From Clostridia bacterium (GTDB lineage: Bacteria; Bacillota; Clostridia; Lachnospirales; Bianqueaceae), in the NCBI GenBank assembly GCA_900764045.1, contig CAAFMN010000024.1, positions 186,001 through 250,000 of the forward strand: DNA of 64,000 nucleotides, given 5' to 3'. Shown here piece by piece: positions 16,257-23,742 of this stretch. The position numbers and the translations under genes are program-made. Position 1 is the first letter of the stretch. The number at the start of each line of letters is the position of its first letter. The notes below the pieces were generated by a model, which saw nothing but the letters and a program-made list of their open reading frames with translations, had not been told where the DNA came from and ran no database searches.

Positions 16257-17104
16257 CACAGCAAGCCCCCTCTCTCATTTTCCTCTGCGTTATACCGGGA
16301 GGAGAGGTTCATGAAAAGCATGCTGATCACCATCAGAATCAGAGCCAGCGCGGAGCCGAAGGCCCAGTTATTGGTCCTTAAGAACTGGCTTTCAATAATG
16401 TTGCCGATCATATCCACTTTGCCGCCGCCCAGAAGGCTGGGGATTACAAAGGTGGTAACTGCTGGCAAAAAGACCATGGAGATGCCGGAGTAGACGCCTG
16501 GCATACTGAGCGGAAGGATGACCCGTCCGAAAGTATGTAGTGAAGAGGCGCCAAGATCGGAAGAAGCCTCAATCAGGCTGGGATCGATCTTTTTCAGGGC
16601 ATTATAGATCGGCAGTACCATAAAAGGCAGAAAATTATATACCATGCCGAGAATGACAGCACCACGGGCATTGATGAGTTTTTGGGCAGGCAGGCCCATC
16701 CAGGTCAGAAGATGGTTCAGCAGTCCGTTTTTTCCAAGGATGCTCAACCAGGAATACGTACGCAGTAGAAAATTCATCCACATGGGTAAAATAAAGATCA
16801 TGATCATAAAACTGGCCGACGCACGCTTGGAGAGGATGATCGCCAGCGGATAGCCCAGAATGAGGCAGATCAGTGTGGATTCCAGGGCCAGTACAATAGA
16901 ATTTAAGAGTACACGCAGGTAGATTCCATTAGAGGAAAAGACCATGGCAAAGGCATCCAGCGTGAATCCGTCGGTTCCGTAAAAGGCATTGTAAAAAACC
17001 AGCGCCAACGGTAAAAGGATAAAGACAACACTCCAGATAACCATGGGGATAACCATCAGGCGCTGTCCTTCCGCCACGGTTTTGTAGGCCTTAATTCTCT
17101 TCAT
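16256..17104 (-). CDS. potB: Polyamine ABC transporter permease
   Basis: Encodes 282 residues with six membrane segments and the EAA loop (LIEASSDLGASSLHTFGRVI, about residues 175-195) that docks on PotA. It forms the heteromeric channel with PotC. Its start lies inside the end of potA (14-nt overlap), with GAGGAC just upstream. Confidence 0.88.
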   Translation of the reverse strand: MKRIKAYKTVAEGQRLMVIPMVIWSVVFILLPLALVFYNAFYGTDGFTLDAFAMVFSSNGIYLRVLLNSIVLALESTLICLILGYPLAIILSKRASASFMIMIFILPMWMNFLLRTYSWLSILGKNGLLNHLLTWMGLPAQKLINARGAVILGMVYNFLPFMVLPIYNALKKIDPSLIEASSDLGASSLHTFGRVILPLSMPGVYSGISMVFLPAVTTFVIPSLLGGGKVDMIGNIIESQFLRTNNWAFGSALALILMVISMLFMNLSSRYNAEENERGGLL

Positions 17105-18212
17105 TATCGTCCTCCTCGTTACGGCGGAAGCTCAGATCGGAATAAGGGGATTTCCGCATGACCTGTATATTGAAGGGGATGACATTTAGACTTACCGAAG
17201 AGCCCACCGGGGCCTGCACGGTAGAATGCACGAGCCAGTCGAAGCCTTCGGCCAGAACATGCATCTCGTAGTGGACGCCCTTGAAGGTTACAGCGGTTAC
17301 CACACCGCTCAGCGTATCGGTCCCCGGCTCCTTCAGCGCAATATCCTCCGGACGGATGACGATGTCCACAGGCTCCTTTGGCAAGAAGCCGGCATCGGCG
17401 CATTCCCAGACCCTTCCCAGAAACTCAACCGCGTGATCCTCCAGCATGACAGCGGAGGTGATGATATTGCTCTCACCGATAAAATCCGCCACAAAAGCAT
17501 TCACAGGCTCATTATAAATATCCTCCGGCGTACCGATCTGCTGAATAACGCCGTCGTTCATGACAACGATCATATCCGACATGCTGAGTGCTTCTTCCTG
17601 ATCGTGCGTTACATAGATAAAAGTGATCCCGAGACGCTTCTGCATACGCTTCAGTTCAAGCTGCATTTCCTGACGGAGCTTCAGATCCAATGCGCCCAGA
17701 GGCTCATCCAGTAAGAGCAGTTTGGGTTCGTTTACGATGGCGCGGGCAATAGCGACACGCTGCTGCTGTCCGCCGCTGAGCTGTGAGATTCTGCGGCGGC
17801 CGTATCCGTCCAGATTGACCAGACGAAGTGCTCGGTTTACCTTTTCGGCAATCACGCTTTTCGGGAGCTTTTTGATCTTCAGGCCAAAAGCGATATTATC
17901 CGCTACGTTTAGATGCGGGAAAAGAGCATAGCGCTGAAATACTGTGTTGAGTGTACGCTTATAGGGCGGAACGGAAGCGATATCCCGGCCTTCAAAAAGG
18001 ACTTGTCCGCTGGTTAGTGTCTCAAATCCGCCAATGATCCGCAGAGTTGTCGTCTTCCCGCAGCCGGAAGGGCCCAGAAGGGTGACAAAGGTGTTGGTTT
18101 TGACAGCCAGATTGATGTCGTTTAAGACAAGATTTTCTTCTCCGTTCCCATCATCGTAGCTCTTGCAGACATGTTTCAGTTCAATCAGAATGGAATCAGT
18201 TTTATCAGACAT
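17091..18212 (-). CDS. potA: Polyamine ABC transporter ATPase
   Basis: Encodes 373 residues. The ATPase domain has Walker A GPSGCGKTT, signature LSGGQQQRV and Walker B LLLDEPLGALD; a C-terminal TOBE-type regulatory domain follows (about residues 270-360). The ATG at 18212 has AAGGAG 6 nt upstream, while the longer frame would run into the regulator gene. The start is 26 nt after the regulator's stop, consistent with one transcript. Confidence 0.92.
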   Translation of the reverse strand: MSDKTDSILIELKHVCKSYDDGNGEENLVLNDINLAVKTNTFVTLLGPSGCGKTTTLRIIGGFETLTSGQVLFEGRDIASVPPYKRTLNTVFQRYALFPHLNVADNIAFGLKIKKLPKSVIAEKVNRALRLVNLDGYGRRRISQLSGGQQQRVAIARAIVNEPKLLLLDEPLGALDLKLRQEMQLELKRMQKRLGITFIYVTHDQEEALSMSDMIVVMNDGVIQQIGTPEDIYNEPVNAFVADFIGESNIITSAVMLEDHAVEFLGRVWECADAGFLPKEPVDIVIRPEDIALKEPGTDTLSGVVTAVTFKGVHYEMHVLAEGFDWLVHSTVQAPVGSSVSLNVIPFNIQVMRKSPYSDLSFRRNEEDDNEEN

Positions 18213-18238
18213 GGCAAACTCCTTACAGGTGGAATATA

Positions 18239-18778
18239 TCAGAAATTCGGCGGGGTTGTAACCCATAATACTTTGGCCAGACCTTTTCCGGTGTTTTTCA
18301 GATAATGCGGACGGTTTGCGGTAAAATAAAAGGTCTCGCCGCGGTGCAGAGAATAGGTTTTTTTACCGATGACAAGCTGAAGCGTACCGGAGAGGCAGTA
18401 ACCAAACTCTTCACCGTCATGGGGAACATCGGGTTCTGTTTGGCTTCCCGCCGCCAGCTCCAGGAGAATCGGCTCCATCATGTTGCGCTGAGCGTTGGGG
18501 ACGATCCACCAGATGTTCTGCCCTTGCTCCTTGTTCTCTTTCGCAAAAAAGTCCTCTTTGCGAAAAACGACCTGTTCTTCTTCATCGTCACTGAAAAATT
18601 CCTTGAGATTGGTCCCCAAGCATTGCAGAATATCAATCAGCGTTGCGATGGAAGGGGAGGTCAGATCATTTTCCAGCTGAGAAATAAATCCCTTGGAGAG
18701 CTCACAGCGGTTGGCAAGCTCCTCTTGCGTCAGTTGGTTCAGAATCCGAAGCTGACGGATTTTTTCTCCGATTTCCAT
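18239..18778 (-). CDS. XRE-cupin transcriptional regulator of the pot operon (PuuR-like)
   Basis: Encodes 179 residues. An XRE helix-turn-helix occupies residues 5-60 (LTQEELANRCELSKGFISQL). A C-terminal cupin follows at about 100-175, with the barrel signature HDGEEFGYCLSGTLQLVIG. This architecture is shared with PuuR, where the cupin senses polyamine. As first gene of the pot operon, with operator-like repeats at its promoter, it is very probably an autoregulated repressor of polyamine uptake. AAAGGAG lies 11 nt before the ATG. Confidence 0.85.
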   Translation of the reverse strand: MEIGEKIRQLRILNQLTQEELANRCELSKGFISQLENDLTSPSIATLIDILQCLGTNLKEFFSDDEEEQVVFRKEDFFAKENKEQGQNIWWIVPNAQRNMMEPILLELAAGSQTEPDVPHDGEEFGYCLSGTLQLVIGKKTYSLHRGETFYFTANRPHYLKNTGKGLAKVLWVTTPPNF

Positions 18779-18809
18779 AGTATAACAGACTCCTTTCCAG
18801 ATAGAGATC

Positions 18810-18826
18810 CTAAATAAAAAGTTTAG
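18810..18826 (-). promoter_or_regulatory. Candidate pot operator 1 (leader)
   Basis: CTAAAT (18810-18815) and GTTTAG (18821-18826) form an inverted repeat (one mismatch) around AAAAA. It lies in the leader between the promoter and the regulator gene and shares half-sites with operator 2. Confidence 0.55.
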
Positions 18827-18852
18827 TATTGCTGTGGCTTTGCACTTCTAAT

Positions 18853-18875
18853 CTAAAAGTTTAGTACTTCTAAAC
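18853..18875 (-). promoter_or_regulatory. Candidate pot operator 2 (at the transcription start)
   Basis: GTTTAG (18859-18864) and CTAAAC (18870-18875) are a perfect inverted repeat with a 5-nt spacer; a further half-site CTAAAA abuts it at 18853-18858. It begins about 10 bases downstream of the -10 box, where a bound repressor would block initiation. The repeated half-site suggests cooperative binding of the XRE-cupin protein. Confidence 0.65.
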
Positions 18876-18884
18876 ACAATGTTC

Positions 18885-18913
18885 ATTATAGAGCGTATGA
18901 AAAGGCTTGTCAA
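18885..18913 (-). promoter_or_regulatory. pot operon promoter
   Basis: On the minus strand, perfect TTGACA (18908-18913) and TATAAT (18885-18890) with a 17-nt spacer. Such a strong promoter implies control by repression, which fits the operators directly downstream. Confidence 0.9.
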
Positions 18914-18952
18914 GGGAATTTATAAAAATAAACAATCTTTTCCAAGAATGGC

Positions 18953-18981
18953 TTGCATTTCACGGCTAAAACAGGTATACT
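18953..18981 (+). promoter_or_regulatory. tgt-ybaK promoter
   Basis: TTGCAT (18953-18958) and TATACT (18976-18981), 17-nt spacer, 48 nt before the tgt start codon. Confidence 0.75.
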
Positions 18982-19029
18982 ACCAAGAGCGGCAGGTCGG
19001 AGAGAGGTCTGCTGAGAAGGAGTAGGAAT

Positions 19030-20166
19030 ATGTATCAGCTATTAAAAACAGAAGGACGCGCCAAAAGAGGCCGTTTTACGACAGTACATGGTGTCATTGA
19101 AACACCGGTATTTATGAATGTGGGAACAGCGGCGGCAATCAAAGGCGCCGTTTCTTCAATGGATCTGAAGGAGATCAAGTGTCAGGTGGAATTGTCCAAT
19201 ACATATCATCTGCATGTCAGACCGGGAGACCGGCTGATTCATGATGTGGGAGGGCTGCACCGGTTTATGAATTGGGATCGGCCGATTCTGACGGATTCCG
19301 GCGGATTCCAGGTATTTTCTTTAACGGCCCTGCGCGGCAAAATCCGGGAAGAGGGCGTGACCTTCGCGTCGCATGTGGATGGCCGCAAGATTTTTATGGG
19401 ACCGGAGGAGAGCATGCAGATTCAATCCAATCTGGGATCGACGATTGCGATGGCCTTTGATGAATGCGCGCCAAGTAAGGCAGAACGCAGTTACATCGAG
19501 AACTCGGTCGCCCGTACGACAAGGTGGCTCGCGCGCTGCAAGGCAGAGATGCAGAGGCTGAATTCGCTGGAGGACACAGTGAATCCGCATCAGATGCTTT
19601 TCGGCATCAATCAGGGCGGTGTTCTGGAGGATGTGCGCCGGGCGCAGGCTAGGGAGATCGCGCAGATGGATTTGGACGGCTATGCGATCGGCGGCCTCGC
19701 GGTGGGTGAGACACATGAGGAGATGTATCACATTCTTGAGACTGTGGTTCCGGAGCTCCCGCAGGATAAGCCGACCTATCTTATGGGTGTGGGAACACCG
19801 GCCAATATTATAGAAGGAATTCGGCGAGGCGTCGATTTCTTTGACTGTGTGCTTCCGGCCAGAAACGGGCGGCATGGCCATGTTTATACCGACCGCGGAA
19901 AGCTGAATCTATGGAATGCCAAATATGAAAAGGACATGGAGCCGATCGATGCGGCCTGCCAGTGCCCGACCTGTAGGCATTACTCCAGAGCTTATATCCG
20001 GCATCTGCTGAAGGCCAAAGAGATGCTTGGAATGCGTCTGTGCGTACTGCATAATCTCTATTATTATAATACGCTGATGGAACGTGCCCGACAGGCGTTA
20101 GACGAGGGACGCTACGAGGCTTTTGCCGCGGAACGGCTGGACGGTTATAAGGAGCTGGGATTATAA
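19030..20166 (+). CDS. tgt: tRNA-guanine transglycosylase
   Basis: Encodes 378 residues. Tgt swaps guanine 34 of GUN-anticodon tRNAs for preQ1 on the way to queuosine. ILTDSGGFQVFSL holds the first active-site Asp, and VDFFDCVLPARNGRHGH the nucleophile Asp. The zinc site CQCPTCRHYSRAYIRHL plus a later His is intact near the C terminus. AAGGAG precedes the ATG. The stop codon overlaps ybaK by one base (TAATG). No other queuosine gene is adjacent. Confidence 0.95.
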   Translation: MYQLLKTEGRAKRGRFTTVHGVIETPVFMNVGTAAAIKGAVSSMDLKEIKCQVELSNTYHLHVRPGDRLIHDVGGLHRFMNWDRPILTDSGGFQVFSLTALRGKIREEGVTFASHVDGRKIFMGPEESMQIQSNLGSTIAMAFDECAPSKAERSYIENSVARTTRWLARCKAEMQRLNSLEDTVNPHQMLFGINQGGVLEDVRRAQAREIAQMDLDGYAIGGLAVGETHEEMYHILETVVPELPQDKPTYLMGVGTPANIIEGIRRGVDFFDCVLPARNGRHGHVYTDRGKLNLWNAKYEKDMEPIDAACQCPTCRHYSRAYIRHLLKAKEMLGMRLCVLHNLYYYNTLMERARQALDEGRYEAFAAERLDGYKELGL

Positions 20167-20648
20167 TGGGAAAAGAGACCAAGACCAACGCTATGCGGAT
20201 TCTGGAACGGATGAAGATTCCGTATCAGCTGCTGCAATATGAATGCAAGGAGTTCATTGATGGCATCCATGTGGCGGACGCGACCGGTGTCCCGCGAGAA
20301 CAGTCCTTTAAGACATTGGTAGCGCAGGGCAAGAGCGGAGCGTATTATGTGCTGGTGCTGCCGGTGGAGCTGGAGGTGCATCTGAAGGCAGCGGCCAAAA
20401 TTGTCGGAGAAAAATCGATCGAGATGCTGCATGTTAAGGATATCACGCAGGTGACCGGGTATATTCGGGGCGGATGCAGTCCGATCGGAATGAAGAAGCA
20501 GTATCCGACAGTGATCCATGAGACGGCACTTCAATACGATCAGATCTATGTAAGCGGAGGGCGGATTGGCACGACATTGATCCTTAAGCCTACCGATCTT
20601 GCGGAGGCCTGCCGGGGCCGTTTTGGCAATCTTTGTGCAGAAATCTGA
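20166..20648 (+). CDS. ybaK: Cys-tRNA(Pro)/aminoacyl-tRNA deacylase, YbaK family
   Basis: Encodes 160 residues, the usual YbaK length. It hydrolyses mischarged Cys-tRNA(Pro) in trans. The conserved lysine lies in REQSFKTLVA, and GYIRGGCSPIGMK matches the family's glycine-rich active-site loop. Its start overlaps the tgt stop by one base, so translation is coupled to tgt. Confidence 0.9.
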   Translation: MGKETKTNAMRILERMKIPYQLLQYECKEFIDGIHVADATGVPREQSFKTLVAQGKSGAYYVLVLPVELEVHLKAAAKIVGEKSIEMLHVKDITQVTGYIRGGCSPIGMKKQYPTVIHETALQYDQIYVSGGRIGTTLILKPTDLAEACRGRFGNLCAEI

Positions 20649-20656
20649 AAAAACAC

Positions 20657-20685
20657 TTGTTTTTTTCGGAGGAACAAGGTATAAT
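20657..20685 (+). promoter_or_regulatory. yajC promoter
   Basis: TTGTTT (20657-20662) and TATAAT (20680-20685), 17-nt spacer, 42 nt before the yajC start codon. Confidence 0.75.
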
Positions 20686-20727
20686 TAATATGTTATATAA
20701 TTGAAGAATATCAGGAGGAGAGTATTT

Positions 20728-21207
20728 ATGTGGAATGTTTTACTGGACACAGCGTCCACAGGAACCGAGACAGGAGGCCTGGGATCGATGCTGCCGCTGC
20801 TTTTGATCTATGCGGTATTCTTTGTGATTCTGTATTTCGTGTTGATTCGTCCGCAGCGTAAGCGTCAGAAGGAAACAACCAATATGCAGAACGCGATCAC
20901 CAATGGTGATTGGGTACTGCTGAGCAATGGTATGTACGGTAAGGTAGTCAATGTTGTCAATGATAATCTGATGGTAGAGTTCGGAACGAACCGCAGCATC
21001 ATTATTCCGGTACGCCGTGATCAGGTACTGTCCAAGGAAGAGCCGGATCTGACACAGAAGACGGTGGAAGAAGTAGAGAAGGCGCCGGAGGATGCGGTAA
21101 TCGGCAACGATCTGGCAGAGGATCAGCTGGATGCCTACGATCAGTACATTCTGGAGCAGGGAGATAAGAAGGGGAAGAAGAGTCCTTTCGGCAAGAAGAA
21201 GGGCTGA
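20728..21207 (+). CDS. yajC: Preprotein translocase subunit YajC
   Basis: Encodes 159 residues. A single N-terminal membrane span (about residues 17-40) ends in LIRPQRKRQKE, the YajC signature, followed by the GDWVLLSNGMYGKVVNVV core strand region. YajC associates with SecDF at the Sec translocon. The acidic, Lys-rich tail is longer than in E. coli (110 residues). ATG at 20728 has AGGAGGAG upstream; secD/secF do not follow, which is unusual, because rpsU comes next. Confidence 0.9.
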   Translation: MWNVLLDTASTGTETGGLGSMLPLLLIYAVFFVILYFVLIRPQRKRQKETTNMQNAITNGDWVLLSNGMYGKVVNVVNDNLMVEFGTNRSIIIPVRRDQVLSKEEPDLTQKTVEEVEKAPEDAVIGNDLAEDQLDAYDQYILEQGDKKGKKSPFGKKKG

Positions 21208-21260
21208 GAGAGAAGCGCAGAGCCTTTTGTACGTTTTTCAAAAAAATATCAGAAAATCCC

Positions 21261-21289
21261 TTGACGGAAAGAACAAGATACTGTATAAT
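21261..21289 (+). promoter_or_regulatory. rpsU promoter
   Basis: TTGACG (21261-21266) and TATAAT (21284-21289), 17-nt spacer, one base from consensus, as expected for a ribosomal protein gene. Confidence 0.85.
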
Positions 21290-21362
21290 ATTTTCTAGTG
21301 CTTATGAATAAATACCCTTAGTTGTAATGCACAATCACAGCAAGAGGGAGGGGTGGAGTGAC

Positions 21363-21539
21363 ATGTCGAACGTCGTAGTTAAGGAGAATGAAACCTTAGA
21401 TAGTGCTCTTCGTCGTTTTAAGAGAAGCTGTGCCAAGGCCGGCATCATGCAGGAAGTGCGTAAGAGAGAGCATTATGAGAAGCCCAGCGTAAAGCGTAAG
21501 AAGAAGTCTGAGGCTGCTCGCAAGAGAAAGTATAATTAA
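21363..21539 (+). CDS. rpsU: Ribosomal protein bS21
   Basis: Encodes 58 residues, full length for bS21. SNVVVKENETLDSALRRFKR and a basic C terminus (KRKKKSEAARKRKYN) are diagnostic. GGAGTGAC precedes the ATG at 21363. It has its own promoter and terminator, so it is a single-gene unit. Confidence 0.96.
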   Translation: MSNVVVKENETLDSALRRFKRSCAKAGIMQEVRKREHYEKPSVKRKKKSEAARKRKYN

Positions 21540-21561
21540 GCTGGAAATGGCTGTAAAGCTG

Positions 21562-21594
21562 CAGGCGTCCGTCAATTGACGGATGCCTGTTTTA
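21562..21594 (+). terminator. rpsU terminator
   Basis: CAGGCGTCCGTC (21562-21573) pairs with GACGGATGCCTG (21578-21589), one G-U, AATT loop, then TTTTA. From 21595 to the next promoter the DNA is AT-rich and holds no gene that I can see; AAAGTAGAAAGTAGAA is a short tandem repeat there. Confidence 0.88.
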
Positions 21595-21723
21595 TATTTT
21601 CGGACAGACTGAACAGAGAAAAGCGTATTCTGAATAATTTTTGGAAAAGATATAGCACATCGTAAATTCTTTTGGATAAAAAGTAGAAAGTAGAATTTGA
21701 ATTAAAAAATATTTGAAAACAGC

Positions 21724-21752
21724 TTGACAGTATTCAATGAGAAGAGTATAAT
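21724..21752 (+). promoter_or_regulatory. ilv-leu operon promoter
   Basis: Perfect TTGACA (21724-21729) and TATAAT (21747-21752) with a 17-nt spacer, preceded by AT-rich DNA. A small hairpin CTGAAAG/CTTTCAG (21762-21789) follows before the T-box. Confidence 0.92.
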
Positions 21753-21803
21753 AACCCTAATCTGAAAGAATCATTGTAGAAGCTTTCAGAAGATAAGAAA
21801 AAA

Positions 21804-22063
21804 GCATGGATGGAGACATTCCCATGGCAGGGTGTTGCGTTCAGAGAGCCGGTGGCAGGTGCGAACCGGTCGGACATCGCCTAGGGACTCACTCCGGAGC
21901 TGCGCGGCTGAAATGCATGGCATAGTAGGCGGCGACGGCAGCCCCCGTTAAGGGCAGGCACATGACAGTGTGCAATGAGAGGCCTGTGGAGCAGGCAAAT
22001 AGGGTGGTAACGCGTGGAGTAGCCTCGTCCCTTACGAAGAAGAGTATGGGACGGGGCTTTTTG
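21804..22063 (+). promoter_or_regulatory. T-box riboswitch, leucine specifier
   Basis: The T-box bulge AGGGTGGTAACGCG is at 22001-22014. The terminator is AGCCTCGTCCC (22021-22031) with GGGACGGGGCT (22048-22058) and a T run. Stem I shows the AGAGAGCCGGTGG and GCGAACCGG elements, and GGACTCACTCC places the specifier codon CTC (Leu) at 21888-21890. Uncharged tRNA-Leu pairing here would stabilise the antiterminator and turn on the downstream operon. The specifier call comes from alignment by eye with known Leu T-boxes. Confidence 0.9.
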
Positions 22064-22111
22064 TATATCCGCGCCAAGACCATGAGCAGAACGAATGTAG
22101 GAGGTGAACGG

Positions 22112-22636
22112 ATGGAGAATCAGTCAACGGTCTTATCGATTCTGGTAGAAAATAATCCCGGCGTATTGGCACGTGTCGCGGGACTTTTCAGCCGCCGGGG
22201 TTTTAATATTGACAGCTTAACGGTGGGAGAGACACAGGATCCTAAGATTTCCCGTATGACGGTAGCGGTGACGGCGGACAGACAGGCGTTGGAACAGATC
22301 AAGAAGCAGGTGAACAAGCTGGTAGACGTCATCAAAGTGATCGAGCTGCATTCGGATCGGGCGGTCTTTCGGGAGATTGCGCTGGTCAAAGTGGAGGCCA
22401 ATCCGCAGAATCGAGCGGAGATCATTCAGTTTGTCGATATTTTCCGCGGCAAGATTGTAGACGTCGCGCCGCGCTCCCTGGTGATTGAGATTACCGGTGA
22501 TTCCAGCAAGGTGCATGAATTTATCGCGCTGCTGGATACATACGGCGTCATCAAGGAATTTGTCAGAACCGGCATTACTGCCCTTGAAAGAGGAAGTAAG
22601 CAGATAGATCAATATACAAAATATGAGGAGGACTAA
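22112..22636 (+). CDS. ilvH: Acetolactate synthase small (regulatory) subunit
   Basis: Encodes 174 residues. The N-terminal ACT domain starts VLSILVENNPGVLARVAGLF, with the second ACT-like half after residue 80. It binds valine and activates the catalytic subunit. I chose the ATG at 22112, which has AGGAGGTGAACGG upstream, not the longer frame that extends into the T-box. Its catalytic partner ilvB lies 7.3 kb away at the far end of the operon, an unusual separation. Confidence 0.92.
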   Translation: MENQSTVLSILVENNPGVLARVAGLFSRRGFNIDSLTVGETQDPKISRMTVAVTADRQALEQIKKQVNKLVDVIKVIELHSDRAVFREIALVKVEANPQNRAEIIQFVDIFRGKIVDVAPRSLVIEITGDSSKVHEFIALLDTYGVIKEFVRTGITALERGSKQIDQYTKYEED

Positions 22637-22641
22637 ATATC

Positions 22642-23658
22642 ATGGCAGCAATTTTTTATCAGCAGGATTGTGATTTGACTTTGTTAAAGGACAAGACCGT
22701 TGCGATTATCGGTTACGGAAGCCAGGGGCACGCGCACGCGCTGAACCTGAAGGACAGCGGTGTCAAGGTAATCGTCGGACTGTATGAGGGCAGCAAATCA
22801 TGGGGCAAGGCAGAGGCGGCGGGCCTGCCGGTTATGACGACGGCAGAGGCAGCCAAGGCGGCGGATATCATCATGATCCTGATCAATGATGAGAAGCAGG
22901 CTGATATGTATAAAAAGGACATTGAGCCTAACCTGGAGCCCGGAAACATGCTGATGTTCGCGCATGGCTTTAACATTCATTTCGGTTGTATCGTACCTCC
23001 GAAGGATGTGGATGTTACCATGATTGCCCCGAAGGGGCCGGGCCATACCGTAAGAAGCGAGTATCTGGCAGGCAAGGGCGTTCCGTGCCTGATCGCGGTG
23101 GAGCAGAATGCGACCGGACAGGCGCAGGAGCTGGCGCTGGCATATGCTCTGGGTATCGGCGGCGCGAGAGCTGGTGTTTTGGAGACAACATTCCGTACTG
23201 AGACAGAGACTGATCTGTTTGGTGAGCAGGCAGTTCTGTGCGGCGGCGTCTGCGCATTGATGCAGGCTGGCTTTGAGACTCTGGTCGAGGCTGGATACGA
23301 TCCGAGAAACGCGTATTTTGAGTGTATTCACGAGATGAAGCTGATCGTGGACCTGATCTATCAGTCCGGCTTCTCCGGAATGAGATACTCTATCTCCAAT
23401 ACCGCGGAATACGGCGATTATATTACCGGACCCAAGATCATTACAGAAGACACCAAGAAGGCGATGAAGAAGATTCTGTCCGATATTCAGGACGGTACAT
23501 TCGCGAAGGAGTTCCTGCTGGATATGTCTCCGGCCGGCCGTCAGGTACACTTTAAGACAATGAGAAAGCTGGCTGCGGAGCATCCTTCTGAACTGGTAGG
23601 TGAGGAGATTCGTAAGCTGTATAGCTGGAATGGAGAGGACAAGCTGATCAATAACTGA
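22642..23658 (+). CDS. ilvC: Ketol-acid reductoisomerase (NADP+), class I
   Basis: Encodes 338 residues, the class I length. The Rossmann signature IIGYGSQGHAHALNL is near residue 25, followed by VGLYEGSKSW, the loop that sets cofactor preference. DLFGEQAVLCGG and a Mg-binding E-x-IHEMK segment match the knotted C-terminal domain. It converts acetolactate and acetohydroxybutyrate to the dihydroxy acids. It begins 5 nt after ilvH with GAGGAGG as ribosome binding site. Confidence 0.95.
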   Translation: MAAIFYQQDCDLTLLKDKTVAIIGYGSQGHAHALNLKDSGVKVIVGLYEGSKSWGKAEAAGLPVMTTAEAAKAADIIMILINDEKQADMYKKDIEPNLEPGNMLMFAHGFNIHFGCIVPPKDVDVTMIAPKGPGHTVRSEYLAGKGVPCLIAVEQNATGQAQELALAYALGIGGARAGVLETTFRTETETDLFGEQAVLCGGVCALMQAGFETLVEAGYDPRNAYFECIHEMKLIVDLIYQSGFSGMRYSISNTAEYGDYITGPKIITEDTKKAMKKILSDIQDGTFAKEFLLDMSPAGRQVHFKTMRKLAAEHPSELVGEEIRKLYSWNGEDKLINN

Positions 23659-23684
23659 TCGGAGTGATTTCATCAGGGAAAATC

Positions 23685-23715
23685 GGCGGTTCGTCGAAAG
23701 GGCGAGCCGCCTTTT
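23685..23715 (+). terminator. Weak intra-operon terminator between ilvC and cimA
   Basis: GGCGGTTCG (23685-23693) pairs with CGAGCCGCC (23703-23711), one G-U, followed by only four T. It may lower expression of the distal genes relative to ilvH-ilvC or protect the 3' end of a processed ilvHC message. Confidence 0.5.
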
Positions 23716-23742
23716 CAAAAAATCGAAAAGCGAGGTTATAGA

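Noticed and set aside
21962..22111. Extension of ilvH into the T-box
   Set aside because: This stretch carries the T-box bulge and terminator, and the ATG at 22112 has a strong ribosome binding site.
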